Positions 1 through 7,794 of a stretch of DNA of 12,763 nt are shown here, piece after piece (positions within the stretch are counted from its first letter, which is position 1; each line of letters opens with the position of its first letter). Below the pieces are notes generated by a model. It saw only the letters and a program-made list of their open reading frames with translations, was not told where the DNA came from and ran no database searches. The stretch comes from Actinomycetota bacterium (GTDB lineage Bacteria > Actinomycetota > Actinomycetes > Nanopelagicales > Nanopelagicaceae): assembly GCA_009705185.1 (NCBI GenBank), contig WLCS01000014.1, positions 1-12,763 on the forward strand. Direction: 5' to 3'. Made by a program: the position numbers and the translations under genes.

Positions 1-8
1 CTTAATCA

Positions 9-1211
9 ATGCCTCGCAGGAATCGCCTCATTAGCCTTGCAATCATTGCAGGGCTCACTCTTGCGTCCACACCGGCCATTGCAAAACCAAAACCAACCCT
101 TGCAGAGATCGAAGCAGCTAAGAAGGCAGAAGCAGCTAAGAAAAGTGCTGCAGATGCAGCCGCAAAGAAATTAGCAGCAGCAAATTCAACTCTTAAGCAA
201 CTCACTGCAAAAGCAAATGCAGCCAGGGCGTTGTATCTGAAAGCGAAGAAAGAACTCGAAGTAGCAACGTCGCAAGCAAGGGCCGCTGCAAAACATGCTG
301 CTGAAACAGCGGCGGCAGTAGAGGAAGCCCACCGAGTAATCGGCAAGTTGGCCGGGAATGCTTACATACTTGGCGGAACCATGAGCGATATTGAGCCGCT
401 CCTGAATGCAAATGGCCCTCAAGATCTCATAGATCAATTATCAACTCTTAATACTTTAGGTGCGCGGAACTCAACCGCTCTTGAAAGATATAAAGCTGCA
501 GAAGTTGTAGCAAAAGCGGCAAAGAAAAAAGCTGATGAAGCGAAAGCGATTCAAGAAGTTGCAACAGCAAAGGTGGCTTCAGCAAAGAAAGTTGCCGACG
601 ATGCTCAAGCTTTGCAGCAGCAAGAAGTTAATAAGTTGCGCGCAGTGCAAGATAAATTGATTAAAGAATTAGCAAATGCTCGCAATGTGCGAATCACGTT
701 AGAGCAACAGCGACAGTTAGCGCTCCTTGAAGAGAGCCAAGCAAACACTGCTGCAAACACAATCAATCAAGCAAAGGTTTGGCCTGATCGTGGATTCAAG
801 GGAAGGTCCACCAGCCGCACAACTGAAGCTCAACGTGCTGCGGCAGTTGCCTTTGCGAAGAAACAAGTACTTGCACGTAAGCCTTACATTTGGGGAACTC
901 AAGGTCCAAATTCATTCGACTGCTCTGGACTTGTTTACGCATCGTATAAATCTGCCGGATTAAGTTGGCCAAATTGGGATCGCCTTAACTCAGCGCTGTA
1001 TGCAGGTTATACAAAGCATGTAACTCTTAATGAATTACAACCCGGAGATCTATTGTTCTATTCATACAAGGGCACAATTTCTACAATTCACCACATCACT
1101 ATTTATGCAGGTGGCGGAATGATGTGGGAAGCTAATTCAAAGGGCAAGGGCTTGCTGTACTCAAATATCTACAGCGTTAAGGGTCTTATGCCATTTGGTG
1201 GCCGGGTCTAG
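9..1211 (+). CDS. Secreted NlpC/P60 peptidoglycan endopeptidase with coiled-coil arm (RipA-like)
   Basis: This is probably a secreted cysteine peptidase that cuts peptide stems of peptidoglycan during wall remodelling or cell separation. Residues 1-25 form a Sec signal peptide: basic PRRNR, a hydrophobic core, then A-I-A before K26. Residues about 30-105 and 145-255 are Ala/Lys/Glu/Gln-rich and read as long coiled coils. The segment around 115-150 (YILGGTMSDIEPLLNANG) resembles the region between the helices in RipA-like proteins. The NlpC/P60 domain covers about 285-400, with Cys305 in FDCSG, His362 in HHITIY and Glu374 in MMWEAN. The His-to-Glu spacing of 12 equals that of the Cys-His-Glu triad I recall for M. 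tuberculosis RipA (C383, H432, E444). An in-frame TAA at 3-5 rules out an upstream start, so ATG at 9 is the first possible one; only eight bases precede it and no Shine-Dalgarno sequence is visible. The family is certain; the exact bond cut is inferred. Confidence 0.9.
   Translation: MPRRNRLISLAIIAGLTLASTPAIAKPKPTLAEIEAAKKAEAAKKSAADAAAKKLAAANSTLKQLTAKANAARALYLKAKKELEVATSQARAAAKHAAETAAAVEEAHRVIGKLAGNAYILGGTMSDIEPLLNANGPQDLIDQLSTLNTLGARNSTALERYKAAEVVAKAAKKKADEAKAIQEVATAKVASAKKVADDAQALQQQEVNKLRAVQDKLIKELANARNVRITLEQQRQLALLEESQANTAANTINQAKVWPDRGFKGRSTSRTTEAQRAAAVAFAKKQVLARKPYIWGTQGPNSFDCSGLVYASYKSAGLSWPNWDRLNSALYAGYTKHVTLNELQPGDLLFYSYKGTISTIHHITIYAGGGMMWEANSKGKGLLYSNIYSVKGLMPFGGRV
111..142 (+). 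repeat. Short 18-bp-period direct repeat in the coiled-coil coding region
   Basis: The 14-mer GAAGCAGCTAAGAA occurs at 111-124 and again at 129-142, an 18-bp period. It encodes EAAKKA followed by EAAKKS at the start of the coiled coil. It looks like local duplication in a low-complexity helix, not a regulatory repeat. Confidence 0.6.
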
Positions 1212-1214
1212 TCT
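1209..1214 (+). promoter_or_regulatory. Candidate -10 hexamer (TAGTCT) for a leaderless tilS transcript
   Basis: TAGTCT fits the actinobacterial TANNNT -10 pattern and includes the TAG stop codon of the upstream gene. Exactly six bases separate it from the tilS ATG at 1221, so transcription would begin at or next to the start codon. No Shine-Dalgarno sequence precedes that ATG, which agrees with leaderless translation. No good -35 box is visible (TTATGC lies 17 bp upstream). A six-base match of this kind can occur by chance. Confidence 0.35.
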
Positions 1215-1220
1215 TACTTC

Positions 1221-2180
1221 ATGACCGAGGCCATCGTTGAGATTCGCAACGCAGTAAAGGCTTACCTTGCCAACGTTGAAGCCGGGGATGCCGTTGTTGT
1301 TGCAGTCTCTGGTGGTGCTGATTCTTTAGCTCTTGCCTACGCCGTACTTAAAGAGAGTGCCGGCAATGCAATTCGAGCAGTTGCAGTAACTGTAGATCAT
1401 CAACTTCAAGCAAATTCTGGAAAACAAGCTGAAAAAGTTTCGCAACAATTGCGCGAGATGGGATATGAAAATGTTTATATTAAGAAAGTTGTGGTTAATA
1501 CTGAATCCGGCATCGAAGCTGGCGCTCGTGATGCACGCTATCAAGCTCTTTCTGAAATTGCGCAAGAAGAGAAAAGCTCGAAAGTCTTTTTAGGCCACAC
1601 GCGTGATGACCAAGCAGAGACTGTTCTACTGGGATTAGCACGCGGATCTGGAACTCGTTCAATGTCTGGAATGGCAATTGAAAACGGAATTTTCATCAGA
1701 CCCTTACTTTCAATTACTCGTGATCAAACCGAGAATGCATGCCGAGAAATCGGCATGGAATACTGGAGTGATCCACATAATCTCAACACTGAATTTTCAC
1801 GAGTAAAAGTTCGGATGAATGTTTTGCCTGTAATGGAAGAAAACCTAGGCCCTGGAATTTCCGCATCACTCTCACGCAGTGCATCTCTACTTCGAGATGA
1901 TGCCGACGCACTTGATGCCATCGCCCTCGAGACTTCGGCGGCAATGAACCTCAAAGATTTGGATTGCGAGAAATTATCTGACCTGCCGCGGGCTATCCGA
2001 ACCCGCATCATTCGAAGTGCCATTTACGCCTCAGGAGCCCCATCAGGCTCAATTACGGCCGATCATGTGGCGCACGTTGAGGCGCTGGTCACCTCTTGGC
2101 ATGGTCAGGGGGCTCTGAGCTTGCCGGGCGGTGTGAAGGTTGAGCGAATTTCGGGCAGACTTTCGCTCTCAAACCAGTAA
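1221..2180 (+). CDS. tilS: tRNA(Ile)-lysidine synthase TilS
   Basis: TilS uses ATP to attach lysine to C34 of the tRNA(Ile) CAU anticodon. This makes lysidine, so the tRNA reads AUA and is charged with Ile, not Met. The N-terminal PP-loop ATPase motif SGGADS is at residues 30-35, VTVDHQ at 57-61, and the family signature GHTRDDQAET at 125-134. The EAGARDARYQAL segment (99-110) and the FSRVKVRMNVLP segment (192-203) match conserved TilS substrate-contact regions. At 319 residues it is the short actinobacterial form, without the extra C-terminal domain of the roughly 430-residue E. coli enzyme. ATG at 1221 lies nine bases after the upstream stop with no Shine-Dalgarno sequence, so it may be translated leaderlessly. 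The gene is followed directly by hpt, the classical tilS-hpt-ftsH order. Confidence 0.95.
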   Translation: MTEAIVEIRNAVKAYLANVEAGDAVVVAVSGGADSLALAYAVLKESAGNAIRAVAVTVDHQLQANSGKQAEKVSQQLREMGYENVYIKKVVVNTESGIEAGARDARYQALSEIAQEEKSSKVFLGHTRDDQAETVLLGLARGSGTRSMSGMAIENGIFIRPLLSITRDQTENACREIGMEYWSDPHNLNTEFSRVKVRMNVLPVMEENLGPGISASLSRSASLLRDDADALDAIALETSAAMNLKDLDCEKLSDLPRAIRTRIIRSAIYASGAPSGSITADHVAHVEALVTSWHGQGALSLPGGVKVERISGRLSLSNQ

Positions 2181-2184
2181 AGCC

Positions 2185-2190
2185 AAGGAG
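2185..2190 (+). promoter_or_regulatory. Shine-Dalgarno AAGGAG that fixes the GTG start of hpt
   Basis: AAGGAG lies just after the tilS stop, with eight bases between it and the GTG at 2199. This spacing supports the GTG as the true start; no ATG occurs nearby in frame at the beginning of the gene. Confidence 0.8.
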
Positions 2191-2198
2191 CACACCCG

Positions 2199-2750
2199 GT
2201 GGATTTAGCAACAGTTGGAACAGATGTTGAAAAAGTAATTGCAACAGAAGAAGAACTTGCTGCAAAAATTTCAGAGTTAGCCGCTCAGGTTGATGCTGAT
2301 TACAAAGATAAGAACGTATTACTTGTTGGCGTCCTTAAAGGTGCGATTATGGCGATGGCTGATCTCACTCGTGCGATGCAATCTCATATTGAAATGGATT
2401 GGATGGCGGTTTCTTCATACGGCTCTGGTACTAAATCAAGTGGCGTTGTACGTATTCTCAAAGATTTAGATCGCGATATTACTGGTCGTCACGTACTTAT
2501 CGTTGAAGACATCGTCGACACCGGGCTCACTCTTTCTTGGTTGAAATCAAATCTGTATTCACGTGGCGCTGCCTCTGTTGAAATTCTTGCAATCCTTCGC
2601 AAGCCAGAGGCTGCCAAAGTTGAAGTAGACGTTAAATATGTCGGCTTTGATATTCCCAAGGAATTCGTCGTCGGATACGGTCTTGATTTTGATGAGAAAT
2701 ATCGCAACCTTTCATTTATCGGCGTGCTTGCCAAGCACATGTACTCATAA
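2199..2750 (+). CDS. hpt: Hypoxanthine(-guanine) phosphoribosyltransferase
   Basis: This cytosolic purine-salvage enzyme joins hypoxanthine or guanine to PRPP, giving IMP or GMP. The PRPP-binding signature VEDIVDTGLT is at residues 102-111, with the two acidic residues E103 and D104. The N-terminal VLLVGVLKGAI (40-50) and the SSYGSGT loop (72-78) are typical of the HPRT family, and KYVGFDIP near the C-terminus is the purine-binding region. Its 183 residues are normal for the family. It starts with GTG behind a good Shine-Dalgarno sequence and sits 18 bp after tilS and 8 bp before ftsH, so all three are probably cotranscribed. Base preference between hypoxanthine and guanine cannot be read from the sequence. 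Confidence 0.95.
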   Translation: MDLATVGTDVEKVIATEEELAAKISELAAQVDADYKDKNVLLVGVLKGAIMAMADLTRAMQSHIEMDWMAVSSYGSGTKSSGVVRILKDLDRDITGRHVLIVEDIVDTGLTLSWLKSNLYSRGAASVEILAILRKPEAAKVEVDVKYVGFDIPKEFVVGYGLDFDEKYRNLSFIGVLAKHMYS

Positions 2751-2758
2751 GGATTGAT

Positions 2759-4807
2759 ATGACTTCCCAAAAACCTGAGAACAAATCTTTCCTGGATAAA
2801 TTTAAGAAGCAGTCAAAAGGCAAAGATGTGCCTCAAACTCGCTCTCAAAAAATATTTAGAGGTCCCCTTTTCTGGATCATCGTTGCCATTTTTGCAGTGT
2901 CAATTTTCGGCCAGATAACAAGTGCAGCAAACCGCTACACAGAGATAAAAACTTCTCAGGCAATTGATGCAATTTCTAAATCTCAAGTTGAATCCGCAGT
3001 TTTAATTGATAAGAGTCAGCGAATTAAATTGGTTCTCAGTGGCGGCAACACAATTAAGGGCGCAACAAAAGTTGAAGCTTCTTACATCGCTCGCCAAGAG
3101 CCAACACTTGTAGACGCTTTGACAGCAAATCCACCAACAAAGGGCTGGACTGTTGATGTGCCTTCGCAATCAATGCTCACAAGTTTGCTCTTTAGCTTTG
3201 GTCCAATTCTGATTATTGGTTTCCTCTTCTTCTTAATGATGAGCCAAGCACAAGGCGGAAATCGTGTATTTTCATTTGGAAAATCTCGTGCAAAATTACA
3301 GAACAATGATGTGCCGCAGAATACTTTTGATGATGTTGCTGGCGCCGATGAAGCTATTGCAGAACTTGAAGAGATTAAAGACTTCCTTGCAGATCCATCA
3401 CGATATGCATTACTTGGCGCAAAGATTCCTAAGGGAGTACTGCTGTACGGCCCTCCGGGAACAGGAAAAACACTTCTTGCCAGAGCGGTTGCAGGAGAAG
3501 CAAAAGTTCCTTTCTATTCCATTTCAGGTTCTGATTTCGTAGAAATGTTTGTTGGAGTTGGCGCTGCACGAGTGCGAGATCTATTTGCGCAGGCAAAAGC
3601 ACACGCACCAGCAATTGTCTTTGTTGATGAAATTGATGCAGTTGGTCGTCAGCGTGGTGCTGGAATGGGTGGCGGTCACGATGAACGTGAACAAACGCTT
3701 AACCAACTCTTAGTTGAGATGGATGGATTCGAAGCTAATGGGCAAGTGATTTTGATTGCTGCCACAAACCGCCCAGATGTATTGGATCCAGCTCTGTTAC
3801 GTCCAGGACGTTTTGATCGTCAGATTCCAGTTGAACGTCCTGATCTCAAGGGGCGCGAAGATATTCTCAAAGTCCATGCAAAGAACAAGCCAATTTCAAA
3901 AGATGTTGAACTCGTTGCATATGCACGCAGAACACCTGGCTTTACTGGTGCTGACCTTGCAAATGTACTTAACGAAGCAGCGTTGCTCAGTGCGCGTGAA
4001 GGTCAGAAGACAATTGGCAATCTGCAGATTGATGAAGCGATTGATCGCGTTATGGCCGGTCCACAACGCAAATCACGTTTGATGTCTGAAGACGAACGTC
4101 GAGTCACGGCTTATCACGAAGCGGGGCACGCACTTGTTGCACATGCGCTGCCACATACCGATCCTGTTCACAAAATTACAATCATGCCTCGTGGTCGCGC
4201 ACTTGGTTACACAATGGTTTTGCCGGATGAAGACAAGTATTCAACTACTCGAAATCAACTTCTTGATCAATTGGCATATTCACTGGGTGGTCGCGCAGCA
4301 GAAGAATTAATTTTCCATGATCCTTCAACGGGTGCATCGAATGACATCGAAAAGGCAACAGCACTTGCTCGCGCGATGGTCACTCAGTACGGAATGACCG
4401 AAGCTATTGGCGCAATCAAGCTCGGAACGGATTCTTCACAGCCATTTATGGGCAGGGATTATGGACATCAGCGCGATTACTCTGAAAACGTTGCGGCAGT
4501 TGTCGATGGCGAAATCCGTAAATTAATTGAGAACGCACATCAAGAGGCATTCGATATTCTCGAAGCTAATCGAACAATTCTTGATCAAATGGTTGTAAGA
4601 CTTCTCGAAGTGGAAACACTTAATAAAGAAGAGATAGCAGAGATTTTCGCTCACGTGAATTCTTGGCCAAACCGTCCGGCATGGACAGGTTCTGAAACTC
4701 GTATTCCATCTTCTCAACCACCGGTAGCGATTCCAGAAAGAATTGTTCCTGTGGTCACTGATGTTCCTAAGAAAGCACGACGAGTAAAGAAGGCAACAAC
4801 CGAGTGA
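2759..4807 (+). CDS. ftsH: ATP-dependent zinc metalloprotease FtsH
   Basis: FtsH is a membrane-anchored hexameric AAA+ protease that extracts and degrades misfolded membrane proteins and some short-lived cytosolic ones. The order is: cytosolic N-tail, transmembrane helix about 36-53, extracytoplasmic domain about 55-138, second helix about 142-161, AAA+ module about 190-440, then the M41 peptidase. Visible motifs are Walker A GPPGTGKT (231-238), pore loop MFVG (263-266), Walker B IVFVDEID (286-293) and the second region of homology ending RPGRFDR (348-354). The zinc site is HEAGH (453-457), with Asp529 in [10 protein letters not shown] as the likely third ligand. The last 40 or so residues are Pro-rich and then basic (KKARRVKK). 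At 682 residues it is complete. AAGGA at 2749-2753 serves the ATG at 2759. The stop TGA overlaps the folE GTG. Confidence 0.97.
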   Translation: MTSQKPENKSFLDKFKKQSKGKDVPQTRSQKIFRGPLFWIIVAIFAVSIFGQITSAANRYTEIKTSQAIDAISKSQVESAVLIDKSQRIKLVLSGGNTIKGATKVEASYIARQEPTLVDALTANPPTKGWTVDVPSQSMLTSLLFSFGPILIIGFLFFLMMSQAQGGNRVFSFGKSRAKLQNNDVPQNTFDDVAGADEAIAELEEIKDFLADPSRYALLGAKIPKGVLLYGPPGTGKTLLARAVAGEAKVPFYSISGSDFVEMFVGVGAARVRDLFAQAKAHAPAIVFVDEIDAVGRQRGAGMGGGHDEREQTLNQLLVEMDGFEANGQVILIAATNRPDVLDPALLRPGRFDRQIPVERPDLKGREDILKVHAKNKPISKDVELVAYARRTPGFTGADLANVLNEAALLSAREGQKTIGNLQIDEAIDRVMAGPQRKSRLMSEDERRVTAYHEAGHALVAHALPHTDPVHKITIMPRGRALGYTMVLPDEDKYSTTRNQLLDQLAYSLGGRAAEELIFHDPSTGASNDIEKATALARAMVTQYGMTEAIGAIKLGTDSSQPFMGRDYGHQRDYSENVAAVVDGEIRKLIENAHQEAFDILEANRTILDQMVVRLLEVETLNKEEIAEIFAHVNSWPNRPAWTGSETRIPSSQPPVAIPERIVPVVTDVPKKARRVKKATTE

Positions 4808-5415
4808 CCGATATTTCTTCGGTTTCAATGGGACCAGGAGATGGGCGCGCTGCTCATCCTTATGATCACGAACGCGCCGAGAAAGCAGTTCGCGAACTCT
4901 TACTGGCTCTCGGTGAAGACCCTGATCGTGAAGGATTGAAAGATACTCCTGCGCGAGTTGCTCGAGCTTTTAAAGAAAACTTCGAAGGTCTATGGCAAAA
5001 ACCAGAAGATGTATTGACTACAACATTTGATATTGGACATGAAGAGTTAGTGATAATTCGTGACATTGAAGTTTTCTCTCACTGCGAACATCACTTAACA
5101 CCGTTCCATGGAGTTGCACATGTTGGCTATATCCCAAGTGGGAAAATCACTGGGCTCTCTAAAGTAGCGCGCCTTGTTGATTTATTTGCAAGACGACCAC
5201 AAGTGCAAGAGAGACTGACCACTCAGATTGCCGATGCCCTCGTTGAAATATTGAAACCTATGGGCGTTATTGTGATTATTGATTGCGAACACTTGTGCAT
5301 GTCCATGCGCGGTGTACGGAAATCACAAGCCCGCACAACTACATCTGCAGTGCGCGGAGTTCTACGCGATGCTGCAACGCGGGCTGAAGCAATAAGTCTT
5401 ATTACGAATCGATAA
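4804..5415 (+). CDS. folE: GTP cyclohydrolase I (FolE, type IA)
   Basis: FolE converts GTP to 7,8-dihydroneopterin triphosphate plus formate, the entry step to folate. The zinc ligands are Cys94 and His97 in [12 protein letters not shown] and Cys165 in EHLCMSMRG. The 71-residue spacing of the two Cys equals that of E. coli C110 and C181. [16 protein letters not shown] (118-133) and the QARTTTSA segment (175-182) are family signatures. The 203 residues are normal length. The GTG at 4804 overlaps the ftsH stop (GTGA) and has AAGAAGG at about 4787-4793, ten bases upstream. An in-frame ATG at 4828 is a possible alternative start that would lose eight poorly conserved residues. The overlap suggests coupling to ftsH translation. 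Confidence 0.96.
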   Translation: MTDISSVSMGPGDGRAAHPYDHERAEKAVRELLLALGEDPDREGLKDTPARVARAFKENFEGLWQKPEDVLTTTFDIGHEELVIIRDIEVFSHCEHHLTPFHGVAHVGYIPSGKITGLSKVARLVDLFARRPQVQERLTTQIADALVEILKPMGVIVIIDCEHLCMSMRGVRKSQARTTTSAVRGVLRDAATRAEAISLITNR

Positions 5416-5421
5416 ATAATT

Positions 5422-6177
5422 ATGCTCGTCATGGGAATTCTGAACGTCACTCCCGACTCATTTGCAGACGGTGGAATCAATTTAGATATAGATACAGCAA
5501 TCGCTCGCGGTAAAGAAATGGCTGCAGAAGGCGCTCAGATTATTGATGTCGGCGGTGAATCAACAAGACCAGGCGCCGATCGAGTTCCATCGGAAGAAGA
5601 ACAAGCGCGCGTGATACCAGTTATTCGTGCACTTGCTGCTGCAGGACTACAAGTGAGCATAGACACAATGCGGGCTGAGACTGCACGGTTAGCAATTGAA
5701 GCAGGGGCCACGATTGTTAATGATGTGAGTGCAGGCGCTGCTGATCCAGAGATGTTTACAACGGTTGCCGGACTTAATTGCAGATACGTAATGATGCATT
5801 GGCGCGGGCATTCGAAAGAAATGAATTCAAAAGCTCTTTACAACGAAGTTGTCACGGATGTGATTAGTGAACTATCAACACAAATTGAGAAAGCAATATC
5901 TGCAGGAGTTAAGAGAGAGAAAATAGTTATCGATCCAGGAATTGGTTTTGCAAAAGATGCGGACCACAATTGGGAGATCATCAATCGCATAGACGAATTT
6001 ACAGCTCTTGGATTTCCAGTATTAATTGGTCATTCAAGAAAGAGATTCTTAGGAGGCTCTGAACCATCTGAACGAGAATCAGCAACAGTTGAGGTCACCA
6101 AGAGCCTGGTTGGCAAAGGCATCTGGGGAGTTAGAGTTCATGGTGTGAAGGCCAACGTGGAAGCGATACGCGCATGA
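5422..6177 (+). CDS. folP: Dihydropteroate synthase
   Basis: FolP condenses 6-hydroxymethyl-7,8-dihydropterin pyrophosphate with p-aminobenzoate to give dihydropteroate; it is a TIM barrel and the sulfonamide target. Signature 1, MGILNVTPDSFADGG, is at residues 4-18. The GGESTRPGA loop is at 44-52, VNDVSAG at 99-105, the pterin-binding DPGIGFAKDADHNW at 171-184, and GHSRKRFL with the conserved Lys/Arg pair at 203-210. WGVRVH (235-240) closes the barrel. At 251 residues it is slightly short but complete. The start is ATG 5422, six bases after the folE stop, or ATG 5431 three codons later; neither has a Shine-Dalgarno sequence. Its 3' end overlaps folB by ATGA. Confidence 0.95.
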   Translation: MLVMGILNVTPDSFADGGINLDIDTAIARGKEMAAEGAQIIDVGGESTRPGADRVPSEEEQARVIPVIRALAAAGLQVSIDTMRAETARLAIEAGATIVNDVSAGAADPEMFTTVAGLNCRYVMMHWRGHSKEMNSKALYNEVVTDVISELSTQIEKAISAGVKREKIVIDPGIGFAKDADHNWEIINRIDEFTALGFPVLIGHSRKRFLGGSEPSERESATVEVTKSLVGKGIWGVRVHGVKANVEAIRA

Positions 6178-6530
6178 GTGATCTCATTGAATTAAAAGGC
6201 ATTTGGGGATTTGGTTATCACGGGGTCTTCGATCACGAGGCAAAGAACGGACAAGATTTCTTTGTCGATGTTGCCCTGTACTGCGATCTCACTCAGGCTT
6301 CTTCTAGCGATGACTTGCACGACACTGTCGATTACGGCGCCATTACAGATTTGGTTGTGGAAGAAATTACAGGGGAGCGCGTTCAGCTGATTGAAAAATT
6401 GGCAGCCAGAATTGCAGAACGTATTAAGAGTGAGTATTCACTTGTAGAAAATATCTCTGTCACAGTTCATAAACCAAAAGCTCCTGTTTCCTCTGAAGTC
6501 GCAGATATTTCTGTCACCATAACCCGATGA
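6174..6530 (+). CDS. folB: Dihydroneopterin aldolase
   Basis: FolB cleaves 7,8-dihydroneopterin to 6-hydroxymethyl-7,8-dihydropterin and glycolaldehyde. The 118-residue length is normal for this small tunnelling-fold enzyme. YHGVFDHE (15-22) gives Glu22, DTVDYG (50-55) gives Tyr54, LIEKLA (72-77) gives Glu74 and VHKPKAP (98-104) gives Lys100. These fall at the same numbers as the conserved active-site residues I recall for S. aureus DHNA. The ATG overlaps the folP stop and the gene's own stop overlaps the folK ATG, so translation is probably coupled at both ends. The phosphatase that must remove triphosphate between the FolE and FolB steps is not encoded in this window. Confidence 0.95.
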   Translation: MSDLIELKGIWGFGYHGVFDHEAKNGQDFFVDVALYCDLTQASSSDDLHDTVDYGAITDLVVEEITGERVQLIEKLAARIAERIKSEYSLVENISVTVHKPKAPVSSEVADISVTITR

Positions 6531-6973
6531 AAGCAGTTGTCGCTCTGGGAGCAAATCTTGGTAACCCCGAAGATCAAATCGAATTAGCAATTACTCTCTT
6601 GAGAGAATCTTCTGAAGTCCTTGCCGTATCTAGTTTTTACAAGACAAAACCAGTGGGCGGACCCGAACAATCTGATTACATCAATGCTGTTTGCATTCTT
6701 GAAAGTGATTTACCAGCATCAGATTTACTCTCACTCCTTCACGGGATTGAAAAAGCGCTAGGACGCGAGCGAATTGAACATTGGGGTCCTCGAACAATTG
6801 ATCTGGATTTAATTCAATACGGGAACATTCTCAGTAGCGCTTCAGAATTGGTTCTGCCACATCCGCGTGCACATGAGAGAAAATTCGTTCTTGAACCGTG
6901 GTGTGAAATAGAACCTGAGGCAATCTTGCTTACTCACGGGAAAATCAGAGACCTTTTGGAGCAAATGCCTTAA
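6527..6973 (+). CDS. folK: 6-hydroxymethyl-7,8-dihydropterin pyrophosphokinase (HPPK)
   Basis: FolK transfers pyrophosphate from ATP to 6-hydroxymethyl-7,8-dihydropterin, producing the substrate of FolP. The N-terminal ALGANLGNPEDQI (6-18), KPVGGPEQSDYINAV (41-55), the signature WGPRTIDLDLIQYG (86-99) and LPHPRAHERKFVLEPW (110-125) are all present. Asp92 and Asp94 are the two magnesium ligands, equivalent to D95 and D97 of E. coli. Its 148 residues are on the short side for the family but nothing conserved is missing. The ATG overlaps the folB stop and no separate Shine-Dalgarno sequence is visible, so reinitiation is likely. The next gene lies 50 bp downstream, the largest gap in the window. 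Confidence 0.95.
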   Translation: MKAVVALGANLGNPEDQIELAITLLRESSEVLAVSSFYKTKPVGGPEQSDYINAVCILESDLPASDLLSLLHGIEKALGRERIEHWGPRTIDLDLIQYGNILSSASELVLPHPRAHERKFVLEPWCEIEPEAILLTHGKIRDLLEQMP

Positions 6974-6978
6974 CGCTT

Positions 6979-6984
6979 TAGACT
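6979..6984 (+). promoter_or_regulatory. Candidate -10 hexamer (TAGACT) upstream of panC
   Basis: TAGACT begins six bases after the folK stop, inside the 50-bp gap before panC. A weak -35 candidate, TTGGAG at 6956-6961, sits 17 bp upstream inside folK. Transcription would start near 6991, giving a leader of about 32 nt that contains AAGGA (7011-7015). The same hexamer lies before lysS. The match is modest (four of six to TATAAT), so this is tentative. Confidence 0.35.
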
Positions 6985-7010
6985 TTACCTACTGCCCGCC
7001 CGGTACCTGA

Positions 7011-7015
7011 AAGGA
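7011..7015 (+). promoter_or_regulatory. Shine-Dalgarno AAGGA for panC
   Basis: AAGGA has eight bases between it and the panC ATG at 7024, a normal spacing. A nearer GGAG (7018-7021) is only two bases from the ATG and is probably too close. Together with the absence of any upstream in-frame start codon, this supports the short PanC N-terminus. Confidence 0.65.
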
Positions 7016-7023
7016 CTGGAGCC

Positions 7024-7794
7024 ATGAAAGTAGTAACTAGCGCAACTGAGCTTCCTTCTGGCTGCGCATTTGTTCCTACGATGGGCGCGCTTCATGGGGG
7101 TCACGCTTCACTTTTTCAGATTGCAAAGAGAGAAAACGAAAACGTAGTTGCAAGTATTTTTATTAATCCTCTTCAATTTGAAAACCAAGAAGACTTAGCA
7201 AAGTATCCCAAAACTCCCGAATTCGATATTGAGCTGGCAAAGAATTCTGGGATCACGCACCTCTGGCTACCCAAAAGAGATGAAATTTATCCCGAAGGAT
7301 TCCCCATGATTAAAGCGGATCCAATTTCAGAATTGTATGAAGGCGCATCTCGCCCGGGTCATTTCGACGGAGTCGTGACAGTTGTTCGCAGACTCTTTGA
7401 TCTTGTGAAACCTTCTGTTGCTGTATTCGGAGAAAAAGATTTTCAACAATTGAAACTAGTTGAAAAAATCGCGGGTGACGTTGCAATCCTGAGCGCACCC
7501 ATAATTCGCGAGTCAGATGGACTTGCAATGTCTTCAAGAAATATTCGACTCTCTTCTGAAGGACGTGCAGCAGCTCCCGTTATTTATCGCGCGCTTTCAA
7601 ATGCTGGCTCGGAGAATGAATTGAGAGATATTTTGTCAACGGAACCTCTCTTTACTCTCGACTATGCAGACTTTATTGATGAAGAAACATTTCTTGCCGC
7701 AGGGCCAAACACCCAAAAGGTGCGTGCAATTGTTGCTGGCTGGATTAATGGGGTTCGTTTGATCGACAATATGCAGATGGTGAAGCGCTCATGA
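7024..7794 (+). CDS. panC: Pantothenate synthetase (pantoate-beta-alanine ligase)
   Basis: PanC joins pantoate and beta-alanine with ATP through a pantoyl-adenylate to make pantothenate (vitamin B5). The HIGH-like nucleotide site PTMGALHGGH is at residues 18-27 (His24, His27). NPLQF (48-52), the EGASRPGHFDGV loop (106-117), FGEKDFQQL (135-143) and the KMSKS-like RESDGLAMSSRN (162-173) follow in the usual order. At 256 residues it is shorter than E. coli (283) and M. tuberculosis (309) PanC. Part of the difference is an N-terminus with only 17 residues before PTMG. The reading frame is closed by TAG at 6979-6981 and has no ATG, GTG or TTG between there and 7024, so the short start is real. It overlaps nadB by ATGA. 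panB and panD are not in the window. Confidence 0.95.
   Translation: MKVVTSATELPSGCAFVPTMGALHGGHASLFQIAKRENENVVASIFINPLQFENQEDLAKYPKTPEFDIELAKNSGITHLWLPKRDEIYPEGFPMIKADPISELYEGASRPGHFDGVVTVVRRLFDLVKPSVAVFGEKDFQQLKLVEKIAGDVAILSAPIIRESDGLAMSSRNIRLSSEGRAAAPVIYRALSNAGSENELRDILSTEPLFTLDYADFIDEETFLAAGPNTQKVRAIVAGWINGVRLIDNMQMVKRS

Noticed and set aside
2..346. A 114-codon minus-strand open frame rich in Ala and Phe
   Set aside because: It is the antisense of the GC[A/T]-rich coiled-coil segment of the wall hydrolase. Ala/Lys codons read backwards rarely give stops, and the product has no recognisable motif.
3264..3542. Alternative-frame open stretches inside ftsH (also 3756-4082)
   Set aside because: They lie entirely within the conserved AAA+ coding frame and show no motif or ribosome site of their own.
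7002..7007. GGTACC palindrome in the folK-panC gap, considered as an operator
   Set aside because: A single six-base palindrome without wider symmetry or a second copy is expected by chance.
6974..7023. Possible terminator or riboswitch between folK and panC
   Set aside because: I see no stable stem followed by a T-run, and 50 bp is too short for known riboswitch aptamers with an expression platform.
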